Source: an uncultured Armatimonadota bacterium (GTDB lineage Bacteria > Armatimonadota > Fimbriimonadia > Fimbriimonadales > Fimbriimonadaceae). From it: a stretch of DNA of 64,000 nt. The stretch lies in NCBI GenBank assembly GCA_903833215.1, contig CAILEM010000054.1, positions 22,885 through 86,884 of the forward strand, given 5' to 3'. Below are positions 17,999 to 26,583 of the stretch, piece after piece; within the stretch, counting starts at the first letter, position 1, and each line of letters begins with the position of its first letter. Below the pieces are notes generated by a model, which saw only the letters and a program-made list of their open reading frames with translations, was not told the DNA's origin and did no database searches. Both the position numbers and the translations under genes were made by a program.

Positions 17999-20509
17999 AT
18001 GGTGAACAAAATATCGCTTCGATTATATTTAATGCTTATTGCATGTCTATTGACTGCAATGAGTTTTGGCCAGTCACTATCCTCTGTCACCCTCAACCCA
18101 AGCACGGTTACAGCAGGAACCTCATCGACAGGAACCGTTACACTCACTGCGCCTGCAATCACAAATCTGACGGTATTTCTTTCCACTGCAATTAGTCAGA
18201 TATCCGTGCCCGCCACCGTTACGGTGCCTTCGGGAGCTACATCCGCTACATTTGCCGTCGCAACTGCCCCTGGAGTGACTTGCTCCGGGAGCGTGTATGC
18301 CAACATCCCCCACTCTGGGGTGAAGGCTGTCTTGAATATTGTCGAAGAGAGTCTGGTCAGTGTGACTGTTTCCCCGAATCCTATTACGGCAGGTTCGACC
18401 TCAACTGGTACCGTAACACTTGGATCGGCTCCCACCGGCAACTTCTCGGTGAGCTTGTCTAGTTCCATCGGCCAACTTACAGTCCCAGCCACCGTAATTG
18501 TCGCTGCCGGATCGACAACGGGAACATTTACCGTGAAGGCCGCTGGCGGAGGAGATTATTCTGGAAGCGTCTACGCATCCATCCCCCACGCTGGAGTAAG
18601 CACCATCGTGAGCGTCGTTCAGACGTCACTCGTGAGCCTGTCTTTCTCCCCAAGTACAGTCACCGCGGGAGCTTCGACGACGGGTACCGTTACCCTAGGG
18701 TCCGCTCCTTCTGGCAATTTCACTGTCAGCCTCTCTAGTTCCATCAGCCAGATTTCGGTCCCAGCCACCGTTATTGTCCCAGCCGGCTCAACCACGGGAA
18801 CATTCACCGTGAAAACCGGAGGCGGCGGGACTTACTCTGGCAGCGTCTACGCTTCCATTCCCCACTTCACGATCGGTGCAGTTCTTAACGTGCAGCTCGA
18901 TCCACTCGTAAGCCTTTCAGTCTCACCGACAACCGTCAACGCTGGTGGAACGTCGACTGGCACCGTGACGCTCACAAGCCCAACCACTGGCGATCTTGAC
19001 ATTAAGCTCTCGAGTTCTCTCAGCCAGATTACGGTTCCCGCAACGGTCACCGTTCCGGCAGGATCCAACACGGGGACATTTACGATTTCCACGGCTCCTG
19101 GAGGGACGTTCTCTGGCAGCATTTATGCTTCGATTCCGCATCAGAGTGTGAGTGCTTTGTTGAGCGTCGTTCAGGTAACTTTGGTCGGGCTCACGCTCTC
19201 GCCAAGTAGCATCACTGCCGGAAGCACAACTACGGGAACAGTCACGCTTGGAACCGCACCAACCAACGACTTTACAGTCAGCCTCTCGAGTTCGATAACC
19301 CAGATTTCTGTTCCAGCATCGGCTATCGTCCCAGCAGGATCGACTACGGGAACATTTACTGTTTCGACGTCAGGAGTCGGACCTTACTCGGGCAGCGTCT
19401 ATGCCTCGATCCCGCACCAGGGCGTGAAAGCCGTTCTGACCACCGTCGCCGGCGGTGCTGGTTCCTGGCCAACACTTGGCGGAAACAACCAACACACTGG
19501 TCGCGCGACCATGGGCGGATCTGTTTCCGGAAGCCTGTTCGCGACGAACCACTTTAATGAGAACTTTTACGGATCAGCCGTTTTTGATGCCGATGGCAAT
19601 GCCATTACGTGCTGCGTCTCGGGAAATGTCTACGCGATGAAGAGGTCTGACGGTCATAGCAACTGGTTAATCCACAAGGCTGACCTCTTCGAGGGTTCGC
19701 CCGCGATCGATCAACATGGGAATGTCATCCTGTGTGGCTACTTGGGAGGAGTCTTCTCACTGGTCGCAAGTTCCGGACAAGAGAATTGGTCAGCACATCT
19801 GCCTGACAATTTTCTCGGGTCTCCAGTTGTTGACAACAACAGAAACATCGTCGTCGCTGGACACAACGGAAATGTCTACTTACTTAGCAAAACAGATGGA
19901 TCGATCTTATGGCACACGGCGATATCAGATCATTTTGACAACGCACCTGCAATAGATAGATATGGCAACGTTGTACTCCAAGGTAGAAACGTATATTCAC
20001 TCAACAGTGCTGACGGCCATCTTAACTGGATGTGCCCAACCGACGCAGGCACCGTGATGAATGTGTCCCCGGCGATCGATGCAAATAACAATATCATCGT
20101 CTTCGACGTTTCCGGGCGTGCATCGTCAATTTCCGGCGCGACCGGAAGCATCCGATGGCAAACAATGTTGGAGTCCCTCTCCTATGGCTCACCAACCATT
20201 GATGCACAAGGCAACATCATCTACTGCGGGTGTTATTCCGGCGCTGTCACTTCACTAAGCGGCGTCAATGGCAGCGTCAACTGGAATGTAGCGACATCCG
20301 CCCTTCTGCGGAGTTCGGCCGTGATCGACTCACAAGGAAATGTCCTTGTCTGCACCTATCAAGGGGCCATCTGGTCACTTAAGCCTTCGGACGGGACTCG
20401 GACCTGGTCACTGCAACTCAATGACCAAGTTCAGGCCCCACTAGCGATCGATGCCCTTGGCCATCTCTATGTCCTTGGATATCGCGGTAACATTAATATC
20501 ATCAACTAG
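17999..20509 (+). CDS. tandem paralogue: five Ig-like repeats plus PQQ-like beta-propeller
   Basis: 836 residues from ATG at 17999. An upstream in-frame ATG at 17894 is rejected because the shared start context (CTTCTATGGTGAACAA) aligns with the first copy at 15241. The order is the same: signal peptide (LYLMLIACLLTAMSFGQ), five Ig-like repeats of about 84 residues, AGGAGSWPTLGGNNQHTG hinge, then propeller blades (GSPAIDQHGNVILCG, GNVYLLSKTDG, GSPTIDAQGNIIYCG). The propeller halves have diverged more than the repeats, as expected if the repeats are homogenised while the head changes specificity; this is inference. It ends in a matching UUCG hairpin. Confidence 0.82.
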   Translation: MVNKISLRLYLMLIACLLTAMSFGQSLSSVTLNPSTVTAGTSSTGTVTLTAPAITNLTVFLSTAISQISVPATVTVPSGATSATFAVATAPGVTCSGSVYANIPHSGVKAVLNIVEESLVSVTVSPNPITAGSTSTGTVTLGSAPTGNFSVSLSSSIGQLTVPATVIVAAGSTTGTFTVKAAGGGDYSGSVYASIPHAGVSTIVSVVQTSLVSLSFSPSTVTAGASTTGTVTLGSAPSGNFTVSLSSSISQISVPATVIVPAGSTTGTFTVKTGGGGTYSGSVYASIPHFTIGAVLNVQLDPLVSLSVSPTTVNAGGTSTGTVTLTSPTTGDLDIKLSSSLSQITVPATVTVPAGSNTGTFTISTAPGGTFSGSIYASIPHQSVSALLSVVQVTLVGLTLSPSSITAGSTTTGTVTLGTAPTNDFTVSLSSSITQISVPASAIVPAGSTTGTFTVSTSGVGPYSGSVYASIPHQGVKAVLTTVAGGAGSWPTLGGNNQHTGRATMGGSVSGSLFATNHFNENFYGSAVFDADGNAITCCVSGNVYAMKRSDGHSNWLIHKADLFEGSPAIDQHGNVILCGYLGGVFSLVASSGQENWSAHLPDNFLGSPVVDNNRNIVVAGHNGNVYLLSKTDGSILWHTAISDHFDNAPAIDRYGNVVLQGRNVYSLNSADGHLNWMCPTDAGTVMNVSPAIDANNNIIVFDVSGRASSISGATGSIRWQTMLESLSYGSPTIDAQGNIIYCGCYSGAVTSLSGVNGSVNWNVATSALLRSSAVIDSQGNVLVCTYQGAIWSLKPSDGTRTWSLQLNDQVQAPLAIDALGHLYVLGYRGNINIIN

Positions 20510-20510
20510 C

Positions 20511-20569
20511 ATTCGGTTCTGACCGAATCAAAATGGCATGGGGCTCAGACTGTTCGCAGTCTGAGCCCC
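20511..20569 (+). terminator. double hairpin with UUCG tetraloop after the second paralogue
   Basis: ATTCGG-TTCTGA-CCGAAT (20511-20528) is followed by GGGGCTCAGACTG-TTCG-CAGTCTGAGCCCC (20540-20569), a perfect 13-bp stem, then TTTCGTTTG. It is the duplicated counterpart of 17757-17820. Confidence 0.7.
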
Positions 20570-20642
20570 TTTCGTTTGATGGCGACTTAGTGAACCAAAC
20601 GTTACGAACAGCCTGCCTATACTGATACGAAGGGGTTTTTCT

Positions 20643-21278
20643 ATGAACAAGGTTGTTTTCATGCTCGCGGCGTTGATCGCCATTTCTAATTCGTTTGCCC
20701 AGGGCTTCGGTGGTGGGCAGACACGGATGAGGTTTGGTGGAATGGCGGGAGGTCCGATGACGATGCTCCTAATGGACTCCAAGGTCACTGAGGAACTGAA
20801 GTTGACAGACGACCAAAAAACGAAGCTTGCCGATATCGGAAAGAGCATTCAGGCGGACATGGGGAAGCTATTTCAACCCGGCGGCGACCAAGAGAAGGCC
20901 CGGAAATCGATGGGTGAGATGATGGAAAAGGCTACGAAGAGCCAAATGGAGATCCTCACCGCAGAGCAGAAAACGCGCCTCCAGGAAATCTATGTTCAGG
21001 ATAACGGAGCTTCTGCAATCCTCAATAAAGACATCCAGAAAGGCCTCGACCTGAAACCGGAGCAGGTCAAGAAGGTCGCGACACTCCAAGAGAACCTGAT
21101 GAAAGCCATGCGAACCATGGGCGAGAAGCTTCGTAATCAGGACATTGACTTCCAGCAGTTCCAAGAGATCACGCAGAAGAACACGGCGATCCTCAAGAAG
21201 GAACTCACCGACCTGCTGACTGAAGATCAGAAGAAGAAACTCAAGGCGATGGAAGGCAAAGAGTTCAAACGAGACTAG
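20643..21278 (+). CDS. Spy/CpxP-like periplasmic LTxxQ protein
   Basis: 211 residues. Signal peptide MNKVVFMLAALIAISNSFAQ, a Gly/Met-rich stretch (GFGGGQTRMRFGGMAGG), then an all-helical domain with repeated LTxxQ-type motifs: LKLTDDQKTKL, ILTAEQKTRL, LKPEQVKKV, LLTEDQKKKL. These motifs define the Spy/CpxP superfamily of periplasmic chaperones and envelope-stress sensors. AAGGGG lies 8 bases before the ATG. It stands alone; a weak hairpin with a four-base loop (21298-21317) follows. Confidence 0.75.
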   Translation: MNKVVFMLAALIAISNSFAQGFGGGQTRMRFGGMAGGPMTMLLMDSKVTEELKLTDDQKTKLADIGKSIQADMGKLFQPGGDQEKARKSMGEMMEKATKSQMEILTAEQKTRLQEIYVQDNGASAILNKDIQKGLDLKPEQVKKVATLQENLMKAMRTMGEKLRNQDIDFQQFQEITQKNTAILKKELTDLLTEDQKKKLKAMEGKEFKRD

Positions 21279-21416
21279 GAGTCGACGGAAGATAGCTCTG
21301 GCTCAAACCTGAGTCAGGGTTGGCCTGTTTAGAGATAAAGCTGATCAGAACTTTGCCAGTATTTCAGCTACGATTTCTCAGATAGACTTGCCGAACCCTA
21401 GACGGCTATCTTCATC

Positions 21417-23450
21417 ATGATTACGTTAAGTTCTCTGATTCTCGCCTACTCTTTGGCGGGTGCTCCACTGAGCTCACTGCCACTACTCCTAAGACTTCAC
21501 CAGAAGGCCAGCCAGCCAACGGGAATCGAAAAGGTAGAGAAACCGCCAATAGAGCTATCAAGTTCGGACGTACTCAAAGTAGTGTCGCCTAAGGCAAGCT
21601 TTAGCCTTGCAGGGCCCAGGGGTTGTGCCTTTCAATTTCAGCCCAACGTTCCCAAAGAATCGGGCTTTCAAACCGCGTCTCTGCAGGTCAATGGGGTCGA
21701 GGTGGCAGTTGGACAGTTCAAGAACGGGCTCGCCCCTGCTCTCGGTTATGCTCCAACATCTCCTATGGAGGTCGCCGTTTATCGCGGAATTGCCGCTGGG
21801 GCGGCAAAGGTCATTGCAACGTACCACCTTCGGACGGATGGCTCGGGTCTGCATCCACTCAAGTTAAGAACCGACGGAGATTCGTTGACTTCGGACAAAC
21901 CCAACGGTTCCTACCTCATCTTTGGTCCAACCGGATGCCTTGGCCTCACCGCTCAAAAGCAGTTTTCAGTCGACGTGTCTACGTTTCCATCGGGCCCGAC
22001 AGACTTTGCGTCCGTTTATGTGAACGGTGATACTGCCGAAGCCCCAGTCGTCCTCCATTCCATGTTGAAACCACGGATTGGGATCGAGGGCTTGGACCAA
22101 CCCGTGAGTTCAGCAGCTCCCGTGAGCGTTCAAATTTCTGATCCTTCGCACAGGGGGATCAAGTCGGTCCAATTTGTGATGAATGGTCGTGATTTGGGCA
22201 CCTTCGGAATCGATCGTCCCATCTAGTTAGACCTATCATCCATCCGTCCGGGGATGTACACGTTGAATATCTCCGGGAGATTGGCCAACGGTTTGAAGAT
22301 CGGTCCGGAGTCGTGCAACCTGGAAATCACGAACGAGGCACGACGTCAGAGGCCCATTCAACCTCCGGCACCAACCATTCGAGATGTGATCATTCGATCC
22401 GCCTGGTACGGAGCACCTGGCGGACAGGGAGCCGACGTCACCCAAAAGGTATTGGGACTGCTCGCTGCGTCTGGGGGGACGATTGTAGAGGCCCGCAACA
22501 ACGACCTTGGAGATCCCGCGTCTGGCCAACACAAGCAGCTCATCATCGAATACAGTCTGCGAGGCAAAGTTGGAAGGCTGACATGTGAGGAAGAGGGCAA
22601 GATTGACTTTATTGATCTCCTCCTTGAAAATGGCGGGACTCGACCAGGTCGAATTAAGGTCACTTCTGCGACCTACCAAGGTGTCGATGTCACGGCAAAA
22701 GTTAGAGAGGCGATCGCGAGAGGCGAAACATCCGTCCCTGTCGACTCCTATTGGCTTGGAATCCAAGATCCAGCACCCAATGTTCGCAAGACTCTGGTGA
22801 TCACCCTTACGAATCCGGACATGACCACTAGGGTCGTCACAGGGACCGATGGTGAGAGAGTCTCCTTCTTGGAGTCACCAACGCTTACCAATCAACTCCT
22901 TGATTCACTTCTAAACGGTTCGTTTGACTCGCTCGACACGGCACCCTTCGCAAGTGAGATGAAGTACGTGCCCGCCGGGAACGGTGTGTTGGGCCAAAGT
23001 GGGGTCTACACCCTCGCCTATGGCGTGATGCGCCCATTTCAGCTGCATCCTGCGTTGCGGCTAGATTTCTACCAACGCTCCGACAACCCCAATAGCATGG
23101 CGATGTTCATCAACCCAGTGCCTGGACGCCAACCGATCGTTCTTTGGAGTGAGCGAGTGAAGGTTCAGCCAAACACGGATTACAAATTCCAGTGCTACTG
23201 CGCAGATGCCTCCGACAACGATGAAAACGCCTGGGCCTCGATCGCCCTCCAGGCAGACAGCAGCCGGTCCAAGGAGTTACTCCTAGATACTGGAGATGTT
23301 TGGAAGAAGATAACTTTCACTTTCCGAACCGGCACAAAACCAGAGATCACCCTTAGAATCTGGCGCGACGTCCTGCCTCCTTGGGCCAACTCCGGCAGCC
23401 TCATCGCCATTGACGACATCACCCTCGTCCAGCTTTCCAGCAAAAGCTAG
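21417..23450 (+). pseudogene. secreted Ig/CBM-like protein interrupted by an in-frame amber codon
   Basis: Two open frames, 21417-22226 (269 codons) and 22254-23450 (398 codons), lie in the same frame and are separated only by TAG at 22224-22226 and nine sense codons. The junction reads SVQFVMNGRDLGTFGIDRPI, stop, LDLSSIRPGMYTLNISG, which is one uninterrupted Ig-like module of the familiar v-f-NG...LDlSsl-PGtYtl pattern. The stop therefore falls inside a domain, not between genes. Before it are a signal-like start (LSSLILAYSLAGAPLSS) and two related domains (AFQFQPNV, YLIFGPTGC). After it, residues from LLNGSFDSLD resemble a CBM4/9-type jelly roll ending in AIDDITLVQL. Nonsense lesion, sequencing error or readthrough are all possible. 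Confidence 0.65.
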
Positions 23451-23486
23451 GTCTACGTGTGCCCAGAATCTGGGTACAAGTAAGGC

Positions 23487-25544
23487 ATGCCTGGTTCACC
23501 GATACGCGTGTCGTTGGCAATCGGATTGGCGCTTGCGTCAGTCGGTTCATGCTGGTCCGATTCCGAGAAGTGGCGGCCTGCGGGTTGGGGTGGCGGTGGT
23601 CTTTATTGGTCTGTTGCCTTCCACCCTACCAAAGCTGGTGTCCTCTATATGGGGGGCGATGTCGTTGGTGCTTACAAGAGTGTTGACCACGGGCTAACTT
23701 GGAAGCATGCCAACAACGGCATTGTCGGCTATGAAGTTCTGACCATCGCAACCGACCCATCGCAACCTGAACGCGTCTACGCGGTCACGAGCAATGGCAT
23801 TTCACGAAGTGAGGATGGGGCGTCGAATTGGACGACTCTGGTTAGCGGCCAGCGGGATAAATTCAATCTCGCATGTCAAAAGGAGCGAAGCATTCATTGC
23901 CTCGCGGTTGATCCACATAACAGTAAGCGGCTCGCGTTTGCTGCACCAGATGGGAGGGTGCTTGATAGCAGCGACTTCGGTTCCAGTTGGAAAGTCGATT
24001 TCAAACTGACCAAAGGATTTGCGTCGTCAGTGGCATTTCAGCCGAAGAGCGGGAGCCTGTTCGCGGCGACTTCTGCGGGACTGTACTCACAACAGCAATC
24101 GAGTGGAACGTTTAAACTCATCGTGCCCGGTAAGTCATTTGCGGTGGTGTTCGACCCATTAGGCACCGTAGGCTATGCTGCGATGGCGGATCAGGGCATC
24201 TGGAAGTCGATGGATAGCGGAGCTAGTTGGCACCAAACCAAGATTGCGACAAAAGCTGGTGAACAATGGCTGGACGTAGTCGTGGATGCCAAGAACCCTC
24301 AAACCGTCCACGCGATTCGCGTTTCGGGGTGGGGTGGCTTATTCGCTTCATCGACTGACGGCGGACAGAATTGGACAACGAACGGCAATGTCACAGGAGA
24401 CAGCGTTTGGAATCCGACAGAAATAGAGGCAGCCAAGGCGGGTCCGCTGAACTTGAGCATGCCACGTAACATCGCAATAAGCCCAGTGAACAGCAATGAA
24501 CTGTACATCGCGGCGAACTGGCGTCCGGTCTATAGCTCAAACGCGGGCAAGATCTGGAATGAGCGGTCCAATGGTGCCGATATCTCCGTCATCACTGATC
24601 TGCAGTTTCACGGAGGCAAAACCTACGCCACCGCGATGGACGAAGGCGTTTTCGTAACGGACAGTGCCCCTTGTGGCTGGCGGCAACTGTTTCCGTTGCA
24701 CTGGAGCAAGGAGAGCAGCGGCCACCAATGGCGCATCAAGGTTTGGGACAATGGCAAACAGATTCTCACCACGGGCTCGCCCTGGGATACGCCCCTGAAC
24801 CTTGCGTTCCGATCACTCGATGGCGGGACAACCTTCATTCCAGTTAAGGATGGTCTTCCCTCCTATCTGCCGACGGCGAACACCATGTGGGGACGGGGCT
24901 ATCCAAGAGCCCTCGCCGTCGACCCCAAAAACCCCTACACGGTGTACATGGGGATCGACGGAAATTCTGACGCCAAGGGAAACGGGGGCGGGGTGTTTAA
25001 ATCGGTTGACGGCGGATGGCATTGGACACATTTGAAGAGTCAGCCTGCTAGCCGCAGAATGTTCTACGGAATCGCCGTCGACCCCACCGATTGCAAACGG
25101 ATCTTCTGGGGGACATGCGGTCTTGGCGGTGGACTCTATCGTACTGACGACGGAGGTGATACCTGGAAGCAAGTTTTCTCGAAGGAAGACTGGGTGTTCA
25201 ATGTGACTCTCGGCTCGGATGGAACTGTCTACTGTCCAGGCAAGGAACTCTGGGTCAGTCATGATCATGGAACGACTTGGGCACAGGCTTCAGGCTTTGG
25301 CGATGGTATGCAGATCATCGACGTTCAACTCGACCCAGCCAATTCCAGCCGATGGTGGCTCTCGCGTACCACTTGGGATGCATCAACGATTGGCGGAGTG
25401 TTTGAGACAACCGACGCCGGCAAGAGCTGGCACAGCATCTTGGGCGACCTCCCCTCGGAACGGCCACTTATCCTGCGCTATAACTCCGTTACGAAAGAGC
25501 TCTGGGTCGCCGGCCCAGGCATCTTCGTCCTAAAGCGCCCTTGA
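23487..25544 (+). CDS. secreted Asp-box (BNR) beta-propeller, GH74-like
   Basis: 685 residues. The N-terminus (RVSLAIGLALASVGSC) is a signal peptide with a possible lipobox VGSC. The mature part opens with WGGGGLYWSVAFHPTKAGVLYMGGDVVGAYKS-type sequence, which resembles the start of GH74 xyloglucanase propellers. At least nine Asp boxes of the S-x-D-x-G-x-x-W kind recur (SVDHGLTW, SSDFGSSW, SMDSGASW, STDGGQNW, SVDGGWHW, TDDGGDTW, SHDHGTTW, TTDAGKSW). Two seven-bladed propellers would fit this length, as in GH74. I cannot identify the catalytic pair, so sialidase-like binding is the alternative. Confidence 0.7.
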   Translation: MPGSPIRVSLAIGLALASVGSCWSDSEKWRPAGWGGGGLYWSVAFHPTKAGVLYMGGDVVGAYKSVDHGLTWKHANNGIVGYEVLTIATDPSQPERVYAVTSNGISRSEDGASNWTTLVSGQRDKFNLACQKERSIHCLAVDPHNSKRLAFAAPDGRVLDSSDFGSSWKVDFKLTKGFASSVAFQPKSGSLFAATSAGLYSQQQSSGTFKLIVPGKSFAVVFDPLGTVGYAAMADQGIWKSMDSGASWHQTKIATKAGEQWLDVVVDAKNPQTVHAIRVSGWGGLFASSTDGGQNWTTNGNVTGDSVWNPTEIEAAKAGPLNLSMPRNIAISPVNSNELYIAANWRPVYSSNAGKIWNERSNGADISVITDLQFHGGKTYATAMDEGVFVTDSAPCGWRQLFPLHWSKESSGHQWRIKVWDNGKQILTTGSPWDTPLNLAFRSLDGGTTFIPVKDGLPSYLPTANTMWGRGYPRALAVDPKNPYTVYMGIDGNSDAKGNGGGVFKSVDGGWHWTHLKSQPASRRMFYGIAVDPTDCKRIFWGTCGLGGGLYRTDDGGDTWKQVFSKEDWVFNVTLGSDGTVYCPGKELWVSHDHGTTWAQASGFGDGMQIIDVQLDPANSSRWWLSRTTWDASTIGGVFETTDAGKSWHSILGDLPSERPLILRYNSVTKELWVAGPGIFVLKRP

Positions 25545-25885
25545 CGACGTTATTCACACCAAGTTCTGTGGCTAACGATAGATCGTCTCCGCCACGAAGG
25601 CCAAATCCGGGTCCAAAGGTTGCCTCGGACATAACTATGCTAGTCCTGCGTGGGAGCCGTCGATCACTCAGCTCGGCCATCGTCACTAACGGCCAATTTT
25701 CGACACATAACACAACTCAGTACATGCAGTCCTGTTGCCTTATATCACGATAGTAGCGTCGAGGTGCAGGTGAATAGCCTCCCGATGCACTTGCCTGATT
25801 CTTAACATTTTGATAATTCACCCTTAACATATTTTAACTTTACCCTGCGATACTATCGATATGGACTGCGATCCAGGAAACCCTT
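25545..25885 (+). other. 341-bp intergenic stretch with AT-rich promoter region
   Basis: No supported gene. The right end (25800-25860) is AT-rich, with two CTTAACAT repeats (25801 and 25823) and GATACTAT about 30 bases before the next ATG, a likely promoter for the secreted protein at 25886. No hairpin terminator is evident after 25544. Confidence 0.4.
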
Positions 25886-26524
25886 ATGAATAAGATCCGA
25901 TATGCACTTGCGATGTTGGCAGCAGCAATGAGTTGTATGGCATCAGCACAAACAAGCACTATTCTCACTTATAACGTCAGTGGAGGCACAGGTTTTGTGA
26001 CATTTCTTTCAGGCGGAGGATTCGAGATTGGGGCCGCAGCTACGGCACAGGGTCCGAGTACTAACACAGTGCCCGCATCAGTAAATATAGACTGGGGGGT
26101 AAAAGTAGTCTGGACGGGCTCCTCAAGTACTTCACCTACGGCGATTGGTGCTGTCTCTTTAGGATTGGACAAGTATGCCAATGCTGGAGCCTACAACCGC
26201 GCAATAGGTGGCAGCGCTAACGGAACTGGCACGGCAGACGCAATGACACAATCGGCTACGGTTGGAGTAGGCACGGATACGCCTACAGCAATAGGTTCGG
26301 GTTACTCCTACACGGTGAATGGAAGCAGCCTAGTATTCTTCAACACAGGATCTGGCCAGTGGACAGCAAATAAGACTTTTTTGACAAGCACTTGTTCTGG
26401 AACTGGCACGATTACACACCCCTGGAGCAGCTACAAAGATGATTACGGTTCGGGCACTGGGTACATCATCCCTGCTAACACCAACGGCATCATCAGCAAC
26501 ACGCTGGTAGTTAGTGGGAATTAG
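25886..26524 (+). CDS. secreted protein of unknown function
   Basis: 212 residues. Signal peptide MNKIRYALAMLAAAMSCMASAQ; mature protein rich in Ser, Thr, Gly and Asn, consistent with an all-beta extracellular fold (TYNVSGGTGFVTFLSGGGF, VKVVWTGSSSTSP, GYSYTVNGSSLVFF). Two Cys are present, one in the leader (SCMAS) and one near TSTCSGTG. No family recognised. AGGAAA lies 9 bases before the ATG. Followed 59 bp later by another secreted orphan on the same strand, possibly cotranscribed. Confidence 0.6.
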   Translation: MNKIRYALAMLAAAMSCMASAQTSTILTYNVSGGTGFVTFLSGGGFEIGAAATAQGPSTNTVPASVNIDWGVKVVWTGSSSTSPTAIGAVSLGLDKYANAGAYNRAIGGSANGTGTADAMTQSATVGVGTDTPTAIGSGYSYTVNGSSLVFFNTGSGQWTANKTFLTSTCSGTGTITHPWSSYKDDYGSGTGYIIPANTNGIISNTLVVSGN

Positions 26525-26583
26525 GCGGTGGGAGCTGGCCAGTGCAAATTAGACCCAAGCTACGTTAAAACCTGGAGTGAACC

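Noticed and set aside
16000..19500. Repeats mistaken for a CRISPR-like array
   Set aside because: Period is about 250 bp and the repeats are translated Ig modules in frame, not short direct repeats with unique spacers.
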